Below, one piece after another: positions 36,495-48,132 of a stretch of DNA of 64,000 bases. The translations under genes and the position numbers were made by a program. Where the stretch lies: the NCBI GenBank assembly GCA_003667245.1, contig RCNN01000032.1, positions 82,313-146,312 of the forward strand. The letters are read 5' to 3'. Under the pieces are notes generated by a model. The model was not told the DNA's origin. It ran no database searches and was given only the letters and a program-made list of their open reading frames with translations. This stretch comes from Heterostelium multicystogenum. Its lineage: Eukaryota > Evosea > Eumycetozoa > Acytosteliales > Acytosteliaceae. The stretch's first letter is position 1; each line of letters opens with the position of its first letter.

Positions 36495-36566
36495 TGCTCT
36501 GTCATATAAGGGTTAGTATCCTGGACTTTGAATCCAGTCATCTGAGTTCGAATCTCAGCAGAGCAA
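36495..36566 (+). tRNA. tRNA-Gln (anticodon TTG)
   Basis: A 72-nt cloverleaf folds by eye. The acceptor stem is TGCTCTG (36495-36501) with CAGAGCA (36559-36565), discriminator A at 36566. The D arm contains GGTTAGTA, the anticodon stem is CTGGA/TCCAG around loop CTTTGAA (anticodon TTG), and the T arm is CTGAG-TTCGAAT-CTCAG with an intact B box. No intron is present. It lies about 210 bp upstream of the chaperonin start. Confidence 0.93.
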
Positions 36567-37385
36567 AAATTGTTTAAATTGAAACATTACGCATGCGGTA
36601 AAAATATGTTTTATTTCCTAAACCACAATTGATTTCTGGCAATCACGACTGTCCCTTTGTGTCGTGAATATATATATAGAACACTGTGAGGTTCTGACCC
36701 TCACCATTTATTATTTAATTAATAAATTATGATCACCTGGATGATTAAAAAAAAAAAAAAAAAACAATTGTAATCGACAATAAGATGTTTTGGGTGATTT
36801 GATAAGGGGTGAGAATCTGTTCTTTAACCTTTCATTTGTATCACCTTTTTAAAACCTCAACTTATCCACTCTTCTTTCAAAACTTTTCCATCTCTTATCC
36901 AGAATGGGTTTGCTCCAGGAAGGATCATACAGATAACACTATTCTCCTCATTGAATTCATTTTAGTGACTTTTTTTTTTTGCTCATCAACTTGACGTCGA
37001 CATTGAGCATAGAGCAAAATAATAATTGGTGGTTCCTCAAAAAAAATGATATAACAACCGGTCTATGGTTGTAAATTGTAAAAGAATGTAGGATTCTAAA
37101 ATATAAAACTGTTGTAATGTACAAGTTAATTATTGTCAATAGTTTTACTTTTAATATCTAGAGTTTTGCTGGGACAGTATTTTCAGATGAGTTCCAGTTG
37201 CCTTTCCTCAAAAGTAATGTAGCTTAAATTTTGTATTATTATTGTAATAAAGAATCTTTTTTTTTTCTAATCAAATAATTTAAAGTAATATAATTTATAC
37301 AAATAAAACCAACTGGATTAAATCGACGGTTGATTTTTTATCATAAAGTTTATTATAATTTACAACATAATTATTATTAAATTGT
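36567..37385. other. Intergenic region between tRNA-Gln and actin
   Basis: About 820 bp including an 18-A run at 36747-36764. Short protein-like patches at 36880-36950 and 37150-37220 (SFAGTVFSDEFQLPFLKSN) might be relics, but no gene is supported. Dictyostelid retrotransposons often land near tRNA genes; I see no recognisable element here. Confidence 0.5.
36747..36764. repeat. 18-nt A homopolymer
   Basis: Continuous A run about 180 bp downstream of the tRNA gene. Confidence 0.9.
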
Positions 37386-38534
<1,149 letters not shown>

Positions 38535-38584
38535 TTAGATTTGTAGTTGTTTAAATTACTGAATGGAAAAGATCTTAGTTCAGA

Positions 38585-38596
38585 CTATTTATATTT
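38585..38596 (-). promoter_or_regulatory. TATA box of the actin gene
   Basis: Minus-strand AAATATAAATAG lies 69-80 bp upstream of the actin ATG, the expected place for a dictyostelid TATA element. Confidence 0.65.
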
Positions 38597-38627
38597 TCTG
38601 ATTTGATCAAAATGATTTTTAATTATT

Positions 38628-38742
38628 TTGGGTGAAAATCAACCCAAAAATGGGTTTCAATTTTTTAGTGGCATTTTCAATTAAAATGACACATATTTCA
38701 ATCGAATTTTGGGTTATCATTTTTATCACTCTCTTCTGGGTT
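38628..38742 (-). promoter_or_regulatory. Cluster of five AACCCA/TGGGTT-like motifs upstream of actin
   Basis: Copies occur near 38628 (TTTTGGGTG), 38641 (AACCCA), 38651 (TGGGTT), 38707 (TTTTGGGTTA) and 38737 (TGGGTTA), in both orientations. They stand out as the GC-containing words in an AT-rich flank 110-230 bp upstream of the ATG. A binding role is inferred. Confidence 0.45.
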
Positions 38743-40297
38743 ACAATATTTATCATAAAGAATTAAAATGATCAGGCAAAGGATGAAAAACTATCAAATT
38801 TGGATTCATATTTGGATTGAACCATGGTTTTTACATTCAGAGGTTTTGAACAGTTATAGTAAACTATAGATCTAAAATGAGGGAATCAATTTATTTATTT
38901 TTGTTAATGAAACAATTATTGAAATTAACATGAAATAAAAATTGATCACCAAACTATCAAAAACAAAATAATAAAAATAATTTGTATATCTGACTTGTTA
39001 ATAATAAATAAATATCTAAAAAACAATAGATATTAAGCATAGATAAAGAGGTTGTTGTAATATTAGTTAGATTCAAAATCAATTATGGAATTCAATGAAA
39101 CAATTAATATATTCGACCAACAATCAAGATTTTACTAATAATTAGGCAAAAGTAGAAATACAATTCCAATAACAATGACTTCCATATGACATAATACTAC
39201 TGGAACGAAATTAAATACGTGAAATGCATCATAATTATACACACACGAATTGTTTTTGTGCTCAACACTCAGATTTAGTTTAAATATATTCATTTTATCT
39301 AAATTATAATAATGTTGTGTGTTAGATATACAAACAAACAGACAGATAAAAAGATGGACAGATAGTGTGTGGTGTATTTGCTGATGTATGTGTGTTGTTT
39401 AGATAATACCAAGCATTATATATGATGAGATACTAGATAGAATTTTAAATTAACGGGTGTTTGTTTGATTGTGTTTGATTGATTGATTCTGGTTGGACAA
39501 TTTTAATTAAAATTAGATTAGTCAAATTGAGTATATTATTAATGTTATTTGGAATGACAAGTGATTTATACAATCTGTTGGACTGTCGTTGGTTGTTGTT
39601 GTTGTCTGATGGTAAAATTAATTAATGGATAAATCTATAACTCACTTGGGTATTTTGATTTGCAGAGCAATGCTTACATCAATCAGATTACATAAATGGG
39701 AAAATATTGGAATAATATCATGTAATTGAATGAAAATCAGATGCAACCTATTCATATGGTATGGAAGGAGAGTAGGTGTACGAACAATTTAGAAAAGATG
39801 GACAAATGGATAGGGACTACTGAAGTATTTCGTAATGAATTAAAAAGGAAAGATTAATATTATAATGATGGATCGATGGATGACCGATTGGAAAACTTTG
39901 TATTCCAAAATTAAAGTCAATGGCTGGCTGACTTGCTTCTGATGGATAGGGTCGTTTGATCTATTTATAAATAACTTTTAGTAATATACTATTTCTTATT
40001 GTTATCAGGAATTTGGAATCATCATTAAAAGAGAATAATGACTAAATAATATTATTAGTGATTGATAAATATGAGATCGTATAAAATACAATACCAATGA
40101 TGTTGCATTGATAGACAGAAAACAATACATGTGATAAAATGTAGAGGATGGAAAATAATTATGTCCTAAAATGATATTCGTTGAATTTAATTAATAATCC
40201 ACTGAGCATCTATCTCCACATGTTCAGATTATTAGAATCTAATTCAATATTTATTTGTAGAGATCCTAAAGACGGGTGCAAGTAATGAAAAAAGAAA
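38743..40297. other. Divergent intergenic region between actin and the small spliced gene
   Basis: About 1.5 kb of AT-rich DNA. No coding sequence or RNA gene is recognised. Confidence 0.55.
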
Positions 40298-40306
40298 CTA
40301 TAAATA
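40298..40306 (+). promoter_or_regulatory. TATA box of the small spliced gene
   Basis: CTATAAATA lies 86-94 bp upstream of the ATG at 40392, matching the spacing seen at the actin gene. Confidence 0.6.
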
Positions 40307-40391
40307 CCAATTCTATTTGGCATTTCTAATCATCAAACAATCAAATATTAATCTTATAATATTACATTAAATTACTACTAAGCTTTCTAAA

Positions 40392-40656
40392 ATGTTGTAC
40401 AGTAAGTCTCAAACAAAAATAATGCTTAATATAAATCAATAGATTAACTAATGGAACTCAAATATTTTAATTAGAATCAATTTCCAACTTGTTCTCATCT
40501 GCCTCATCAAACGTCACTGCTTCAGTCTCAAGCCAAACTGGTTTCGGTATGACCCAATCTGGTAACCACACTACTGGACTCGTCAAGGCTACTGTCACTG
40601 GTACCGACGTATTGAATGGAGCTGTCACTGCTGACACCATCAGAGCCAACCTCTAA
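40392..40656 (+). CDS. Small Ser/Thr/Gly-rich spliced protein, dictyostelid-type
   Basis: Exon 1 is only 10 nt (40392-40401, ATG TTG TAC A). A 73-bp intron (GTAAGT..TTTAATTAG) joins it to exon 2 (40475-40656), giving a 63-residue protein. It begins MLYKSISNLFSSASSNVTAS, continues QTGFGMTQSGNHTTGLVK and ends DTIRANL, TAA 40654-40656. It has no signal peptide or obvious hydrophobic span. The tiny first exon, TATA box and GC-rich, biased codons in exon 2 argue for a real, strongly expressed gene. Dictyostelids have large families of 60-100-residue Ser/Gly-rich proteins of unknown function (HssA-like and similar, developmentally expressed). I see a resemblance in style, not a definite match. Confidence 0.7.
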
Positions 40657-40856
40657 ATCAACTCAACATTAATGAGGTCTCTTCCTTTTATGTATCAATA
40701 CATAACAAGAACTTTCAATAAATATACATTAATACTATAAAAAAGTATTAAATATTTCAACAGAATATTCAGTTTCCAGTCTTTCCAACTTGTCTATTGG
40801 AACATTACTTTTTTTTTGTTTGAAAAAATTAGTTTCTAACTAACAGATAAATAAGT

Positions 40857-42910
40857 TTATAATATAGAATTAAAATTAGAGTCGATTTGATTAGTTGGAG
40901 TATTTTGCTGTGTAGCCAGAGGTTGTCGTGAACTTGATTTCTTTGGTTTTCCAACATATTCAAAGAAGAGATCTGTCATATTAGCATAGAATCTGGTGTA
41001 TCCATAGTTGACAGCTCTAAACATGGAGTAATCTGGTTGTGGCTCGTGATTTGGAGAAGTTGAGTCCCATGCTGATTGATCAGTATTACCAGCCATACCA
41101 ATTACAATCTAAACAGAATATTTAGTTAGCTACATACTCTTTGCTTTGACCAAAATTAACTTACATGTACTGGGGCATCATTGTCACTTTCTTGGCATGT
41201 TCCATTGATAAGTGCACACATTCTTTCAATAAACGTGTTTCGTGTGCCCAGAAGCAAAGATTAACATCGTTTTCAATAAACAATGGTTTCCAAATTAGCA
41301 CGCATATGCTCAAACATTTCCTCTTCTCCCGATTGTGAGCAATACATTGGACGATGGCCAGAGAGGATGACCCATGGAGTACGTGAACGGTCCACTGACT
41401 TGAGATCTTTGTTCTAACCAGTTGTATTGTTCGGAACCAATTAAAAAGTCATGCTCACCACTCATTTGAGGTGAAATGATTGGGTCCAACCTCGTAAGAG
41501 TACCAGAGATTAGTGGCTTCGCCATATCCAGTCATGTGATAACGGTTGTTGAAAGGTACACCACCACACTCACCACCGCTGTCACCTCCATAGTCACTCC
41601 ATGATGGACGGAATGGTTGTTTATCGAAATCATACTCGTGGCTTAAATTAATTCGATTAGTTTTATCATCACAATGAAGTAGCGCGATGAAATACCTACT
41701 TTCCAATAGACACCATTGTAGGAGACTGGCAATATTTTTTAATTGACTCTTGGTACCAGTCCCAGATGAAGCTAGTCCACGTGCATAGGAGATATCTCCA
41801 ATGTGGAGTACACTCCATGATGGAGGTGTGTCAACTTGACCATTCGATCTCTGCAGTCCAAGCTTTTTGACAAATGAATTTTTGAGACCATGGTTGAGAA
41901 ATAGTTGTTTCAATGTTCTTAACAGTGAGATAAGCAGGTGGCATCATTTCACAGTTGCACTCAAATGGTGGTTGCAATCCAAGATCACCAAATGACGATG
42001 ATGATGCCTCGGTTGATGGCACTGGAGCAGCAACAAAACTGTAGACATCACTATATCCACTTTGATCACTTCCAAATTTATAGTAGTACTGGGTCGCTTC
42101 TGTCAATCCAGTCATTACTACATCATTAATAAATCCTGGGTCTCTGAAATAGTTTGAATCATTTGCTGGACCATTACACATTTGATCCATAGTGTAAGTT
42201 CCAACAGTTCCTTGTGCAACCATATTTAAATTGGAGCTTTAAATTGGAAAGTTCGTTGCAGGTAAGCAATGGGCCACTGTCCTGTGAATGAATTTTACTT
42301 ACGATGTGAGGCCATAGTAGACATATGGAGTATCAGAGTATCCGCTGATCCATTTTAGTCTCATTTCTTTGGTTGAGTTGGTGAATGCCAAGTATGGTTT
42401 CTCTGGAGCACCTGGATTTTTCAAAAGTGACAGTGTTTGAGCTTGAAACTAATGTCAAATTGACATTTCCATTGAGTGGAGATGGCATCACAGGCTCAGA
42501 TGAGCTTGCACCATTACTCTTGAGCCAAAGTCTGAATATATAGGTATCTCTAACATTTACAAGTGGAATTGAAACTGTTCCATATCCTTGTTTAAAGGCT
42601 AAATTTTAATGAAATGGTTAGAATCAGGGAAAGGGTGAGAGCGACTTGATGCTTACTGCTTGCTGTTGACAATGGGATGAATCCAATTGGTAGCAATACA
42701 TCAGAAGAAGGTGGATAGTAGATAGCGATGGTATCGTACGCTGTTGGGGTGGCAACACCATTCCATGTAACAGTCACGAGGTCATTGGACTGGGCTAAAA
42801 CCTCGGGATATGCTTTCAAGATGACACTGTCATCGGAGCTGCTGGCCACCACCAATAAAGCACTGCTACAGATAACGAGGACAATCAAAAAACAGATTAT
42901 CTCTAATCAT
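40857..42910 (-). CDS. Purple acid phosphatase-like metallophosphoesterase, secreted
   Basis: ATG at 42910 opens MIRDNLFF and, after a break in a six-T run, LIVLVICSSALLVVAS, a signal peptide. An Fn3-like domain follows (YPEVLAQSNDLVTVTWNG, LRLWLKSNGASSSEPVMP). The phosphoesterase carries FGDLG, LHIGDISYARG, IGNHEYDF (rebuilt across an intron ending TTTAAG near 41645), DYGGDSGGECG and SGHRPMYCS. These motifs supply the two-metal site. The C-terminus AVNYGYTRFYANMTDLFFEY leads to a Ser/Asn tail at 40857. This is the plant-type, higher-mass purple acid phosphatase layout (PAP24/27-like). Several introns (42660-42605, 42300-42240, about 41700-41645, about 41165-41100) and a few indel-type breaks are present. 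Such enzymes release phosphate from organic phosphates or nucleotides outside the cell or in lysosomes. Confidence 0.85.
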
Positions 42911-43640
42911 ATTTTCTTAATTTACAAAAACAAATAAAATAGCCTTTCAAAACTTTGGTCCTCATTTTTTAGCAAAAAGATTTTTCAAAAAAGGAAAAGA
43001 AATCGACTTCAGCTCGGCAAAATAACGCCACTTTTCGATGCGTTAATTTCGAAATTAACGATTTGACACATGGCTCTGAGATATTAATATTGTATTGATT
43101 ACAATGTATATATATTGTTGTCATCAATTAGCTTTATTTATAATCAAATCTAATCACTATCTATGATCATCCTTAAAGATAAATATATTTAAGTAACTAT
43201 AATGAATGTACAATATTATATTTATTGATCTTGTTGATGTCTGAGTTGTGTGGCTTACTAATGCAATAAGTTCTAGTTGGTTTGTAGTGTGCTTAGATCG
43301 ATTTGGATTTGCAAGACAAGACTTCGTGGTAACAGCTTTTCACATGAAATTTTTTGAATTTAAAAAAATGAATTCAGAAGATTGATCAATTAGAGTCAAA
43401 TTCAAAAAACCGCGGTTCACTTCACCAAACAAACAACTAACAAGCTAATAACTACACCTTTGAACAACAAACTTAATTTTTATTCTAACTTTTATAGTGT
43501 GTGTGTGCTATTCGTATTGTTGTTGTTGTTGTTTATTTTTGTGTAGTTTTTATTCATTTCTTCACACAGTGTTTATTAATAATAATAATTAATACTTAAT
43601 AATAATAACATAATAATAATAATAATAATAGAAATATATA
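42911..43640. other. Divergent intergenic region
   Basis: About 730 bp between the phosphatase (-) and exportin-2 (+) starts. It has a perfect 20-bp palindrome at 43041-43060 and AAT repeats before the exportin ATG. No gene is seen. Confidence 0.6.
43041..43060. repeat. Perfect 20-bp palindrome in a divergent promoter
   Basis: CGTTAATTTC followed directly by GAAATTAACG; the two halves are exact reverse complements. It lies 131-150 bp upstream of the phosphatase ATG and could be a dimer site or cruciform. Confidence 0.75.
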
Positions 43641-46600
43641 ATGGCTGATATACTTGTTGAATTAATAAAGACTGCTACTTTCTCACTTGATAAGAATCCA
43701 AGAGATGAAGGTATGTCCTCCCAGCTAACTTAGGCGATCGAACCCATGCACTTACTTACAAACTTGATCAACATCTTTAGCTACTTCTAAGATTAACGAT
43801 TTCTTAAAGGGAGAAGGTTCATTGATGGTTTTGTCGAGTTTGATTCAATCTCAACAACTCGATATTTTCTATACGTCAGGCCGCTGTCATCCTCTTCAAG
43901 AATCATGTAAAGAATCATTGGGCCAACAGCGACAGCAACGATGTCATTATCTCACGTAAGGATAAAGATGCCATAAAGCAGGGAATTGTCAACTTGTTGT
44001 TGGGTGTGTTCCACCCTCCATTCAATCTCAGTTGATGGAGGCTCTCGCTGTCATTGGTGAGCAGGAGTTCCCATCGGACTGGTCCACCCTTTTGCCACAG
44101 CTCATGAGAAGATGCAATCAAACGACTTCAATATTGTCAATCCAGTCCTTATGACCACAAATGCACTCTTCAAAAAGTACCGTCACCAAACCAAATCAAA
44201 TCAAATCATTGCACAACTCCAATATATTCTCTCACTCTTCCCAACCACCTATCTCTCTTTGTTCGCTGTAAGTATTGAAAAAGGTAGCTCAATAGATGTC
44301 GATGGTCCATCCTTCTAACAATCACTTGATTATATCTAATAGAGAATAGGACAACATATTAAAGAAGCAGGTAACAATGCAGTACAACTCAAGCTTTTGT
44401 TCACATCGATGCTTTCATTATTGGAGATTTTCTTATCAACTCAGCTCAGTCGATTTACCAGAGTTCTTTGAAGACAATCTAGCTTCATTCACCGCCGAAT
44501 TCCAATTCCTCTTAACCTATAAAACAAATATTTCGGAATTGGTTCAATCTAAAGTATGTCAAGCAATGTCTTTAGATCCTTTGTGTGACATTCTACTAAC
44601 AAGTTAACTTTTAGAATGGTATGGAACCATCTTTATTAGGTCAGGTTCATACAGTTATTTGCGAAATTCTTAACTTATATACACAACTCTACGATGATGA
44701 GTTTTCAAACTACCTCCAACCATTCGTTGGTAGTGTATGGAATCTCTTGTCAGAATTATCAAAACCAAACAAAGAAAATGAGGAAACCATGGCAAATGAT
44801 AGTGTACGTATAAAATATAATGAAGCACCATCATCTAAATCTGATACTAATTCTTGAATGCTTTATCATCTAGTTTATAAACGCATCTTTGAAATTCTTA
44901 AGCACAGTATCAATGAGTATTCAACATACATTGTTCCAACAGGAAGATACCTTGAAGCAGATTTGCTCGTGTGTAGTCACTCCAAATATCCAATTGAAGG
45001 AATCAGATATTGAGTTTGTTCGAAGATAATCCTATTGAATATATGCGTCGTGATATCGAAGGAAGTGACTCCGATACTCGTCGTCGTGCTGCCATCGAAT
45101 TGGTAAAGGGACTGAGAAAGTATTTCGAGGGACCCATTACACAACTACTCTCTGTCGATATTAATAATCTTTTGCAACGTTATCGTGCCAATCCAAACGA
45201 GAATTGGCTTGCCAAAGACAGCGCCATTTTCTTGGTTACTGCCCTCGCTGTTAAGCGTGACAACAACTCTGCTCAAAACAGCTTAGTTCCAGTGGTAGAC
45301 TTTTTCCGTGAAGAGATTGCCCCAGAACTCCAAAAGCCAGATAACCGTCCTATCTTGGTTGCCGACTGCCTCAAATTCATCAGCATCTTCCGTAACCAAT
45401 TGCCAATCGAATATTACCCACAGCTTTTGAACTTGGTCATCAGTTGCCTCTCCAATTCCGACTATATCATCCACACCTATGCATCCACTTGCATTGACCA
45501 TCTCCTTCAAGTAAAGGACAATGGAGTACCAAGAATCTCAGCCGACTACCTCCACTCCAATTTACCAAGCATCTTATTGCCACTTGTCAAAGTACTTGAT
45601 TTCCCATGCTCTCGTCAAAACGAAAAGAACCATGCGTCCAATTGCCAGAATTGTGCTCCAAATGGTCGGACGTCTCGACAACGTTACCTCAGTCAAGCTT
45701 TTGGAGATTTTTCACAAAGATTGCCATTACCGATGCTGACAATCCCACCAACCATGCCTTTGACCACTACTGTTTCGAAGTTATTGGATCCATTCTCAAG
45801 TCCATTGCCGCCATTCCTGAATCATTCCAATTGGTCATGCCACTAGTCCAATATGTACTCCAAAAGGATGTCCAAGAGTTTGCCCCATACACCTTCCAGC
45901 TTTTTGGCTATCTTGGTAGAAAACGCCAAAATGGAGAATTTCGGTCCATATCGTGAGATCTTTGCACCATTGTACCATCCAAATCTCTGGAAGCGTAATG
46001 CCAACGTTCCTGCTTTGGTACGTTTTGTTGCAAGCATACTTCAAGAAAGACGGAGACTTTATTGTTCAAGCCAAACCATTTCCAACATGTACTTGGTGTA
46101 TTCCAGAATCTGATTGCATCACCAGCAAATGATCACGAAGGATTCTATCTCTTGGAAACTATTATTGAAACTTTGAAATTCGAACAATTTGAGCCATTCA
46201 TCGTCCAAATCTTCAGTGTCATCCTTGCCCGTATTTCATCACACAAAACCGACAAGATTGTTTCGTTGCTTCATTGTCTTCCTCGTGTGTCTTTATCTAC
46301 AAGATTGGTGTGGCCCGTGCCATCACTATCTGCAACACTGTCAAACCTGGTCTCTGGGAGTTGATCATCGAGAAGCTTTGGATTGTCACATGCGACAAGG
46401 TCACTGGAAGTATTGAAAAGAAGATCATCTCTGTTGCCATGTCTTTGATGTTGTGCAGCTCTGACATGTACAACTCCATGAAGCAATCATGGGTCAGCAT
46501 TGCCACTCGTCAATTCCAACTCCTCACCAACCAACCAGAGGCCACAACTTCACATGAAGAGGAGCAGCAAGCTACATCGACGCCGAGCAACCCGATGGAT

Positions 46601-46773
46601 ACGTTCCAACATTTACTCAACTCCAATTCACAAAGAAACAAGATTTGGACCCAATCCCACAAGTACAAGATCCACTCGTCTACTTTAAAGAAGTCTTTAC
46701 ACCAATTTACCATGCCCATAGAGCAATCATCGATCAAACTTTATCCAAACATTGGTCAACTATTATAAAATAA
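43641..46773 (+). CDS. xpo2: Exportin-2 (CSE1/CAS), importin-alpha re-export receptor
   Basis: The CSE1 HEAT-repeat protein binds importin-alpha with RanGTP and returns it to the cytoplasm. The start MADILVELIKTATFSLDKNP leads to an importin-beta N-terminal region (AAVILFKNHVKNHWANSDSN, read across a break near 43880) and LMEALAVIGEQEFPSDW. The mid-region has VDLPEFFEDNLASFTAEF and EFVEDNPIEYMRRDIEGSD, a CSE1 hallmark, then SDTRRRAAIELVKGL. The C-terminus contains DPIPQVQDPLVYFKEVF and ends STIIK with TAA at 46771-46773. Introns are at about 43710-43780, 44268-44341, 44554-44613 and 44802-44873. At least six 1-nt frame changes occur (about 43880, 44030, 44110, 45610, 45945 and 46035-46330), yet every segment is strongly conserved, so decay is unlikely. 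Confidence 0.92.
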
Positions 46774-46913
46774 CAAATTACAATCTATTATATACATCAA
46801 TTATTTATCTAAATTGTATAATAACAATGTTAGAAATAAAACCCAAACAAAATATAGTAAACAATAATAATAATATTAAAGTTATTCAATAGATATGATT
46901 AGTTTATTTGAAT

Positions 46914-47356
46914 TCATTTAATGAATTGTTTGTGGAAAACAATCTTATTGAATGATCCACTATCTAATTGGGCATGGCATGAAGTTGGTTTGTTATAGGT
47001 GAAGTTGTAGAAGGAATGGCTTTTGGCTCCAGACAACTGTGTATGAGCTTTTTAGAGTTTCGGTTTGACTTGTGTTTCTATTTTTCACTGTAAAATCACC
47101 GTAGTTCCATTTTCCTATGAAAAGGTCTGGAACTCTATCAGAAGTGACTGGTGGGAAAATAGAATAAGTTCTTGTTTGATCAGCATCAAAAAGACATCCT
47201 CTTCCATAGATTGCACCTTTTCTCTTGATTTCCATTGACAACCGTTGAGAAATCAATATCATAGTATGTATTACATGGCCATTGTGCTTGAGTAGCCAAT
47301 ACAATTAATGCAATAAATAAAAGGGATCCAATAAATATATTAATAATATTTTTCAT
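46914..47356 (-). CDS. Small secreted protein, unknown function
   Basis: ATG at 47356 opens MKNIINIFIGSLLFIALIVL followed by ATQAQWPC, a clear signal peptide. The mature part, read across two 1-nt breaks (near 47215 and 47055), includes TYYDIDFSTVVNGNQE, KGAIYGRGCLFDADQTRTYS, SDRVPDLFIGKWNYGDFTVK, SHSFYNFTYNKPTSCHAQLD and ends VFHKQFIK with TGA at 46914-46916. It is about 147 residues with three or so cysteines and no membrane span after the signal. I do not recognise the family. It converges on exportin-2 with 140 bp between stops. Confidence 0.65.
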
Positions 47357-48132
47357 TATTTTATAAATAAGTAATAATAATAATAAGTTATAATTTATAC
47401 TTTTTTGAAATTAGTAAATATAACAAATGAATACGAATAAATGGATAGATAATAAATAAATAAATAAATAGTAGTTTTTCAAATACAATTGTATGGGATG
47501 GTAATTTCCATAATAATTATATAAACATTTGTTGAAATAAATATAGATAAAACACACTGCTCTATCATGATATAACCCGTCACTTTTAAGTTCATACACC
47601 ACACACATACAACTAAACATTATTTGTAAATACCATTTACATTCAATCTTTTAACAAAATGTCATCTATAGTCTGTTGACAATTAAAAGGTGTAGTAGTT
47701 CAATTTTTAAACAAGTGAGAGGTGTTTTTCTTGTTGATCATACACACTATGCTGATTATAATAATTCCCCTTATCTTAAGATAATACACCCATTGGTTAT
47801 TTTTAAAATATCCTTTTATTAATTAATTTGACTGCAAAGTCATGTAAAAGATCATAGTACTTTTGAGATTACAATTAAGTAGTAGTTGTAGTGTGCTGTA
47901 GTTAATGTATTGTCTGTTTTGTACCGACAAATAGGACATGCTCTCTCTTGAGAAAATTGTATCCTGTCTGAAGGTACTATAAATATAATTGTGTGATTTT
48001 CTAAATTAAAAAAAGGGTTAAAAAAACAGATGATTTTGAATTGATTTGTTTTATTAAAAATATTAATAAAATAGTTTATTGTTGTTTATCCAAATTTATA
48101 TAAATATTTATATAGATCAGTCAAGACTACTC
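47357..48132. other. Divergent intergenic region
   Basis: About 775 bp of AT-rich DNA between the small secreted protein gene (-) and PRPF40 (+). No feature beyond A/T runs is seen. Confidence 0.55.

Noticed and set aside
40467..40649. 60-codon minus-strand frame
   Set aside because: Shadow of the spliced small gene on the plus strand.
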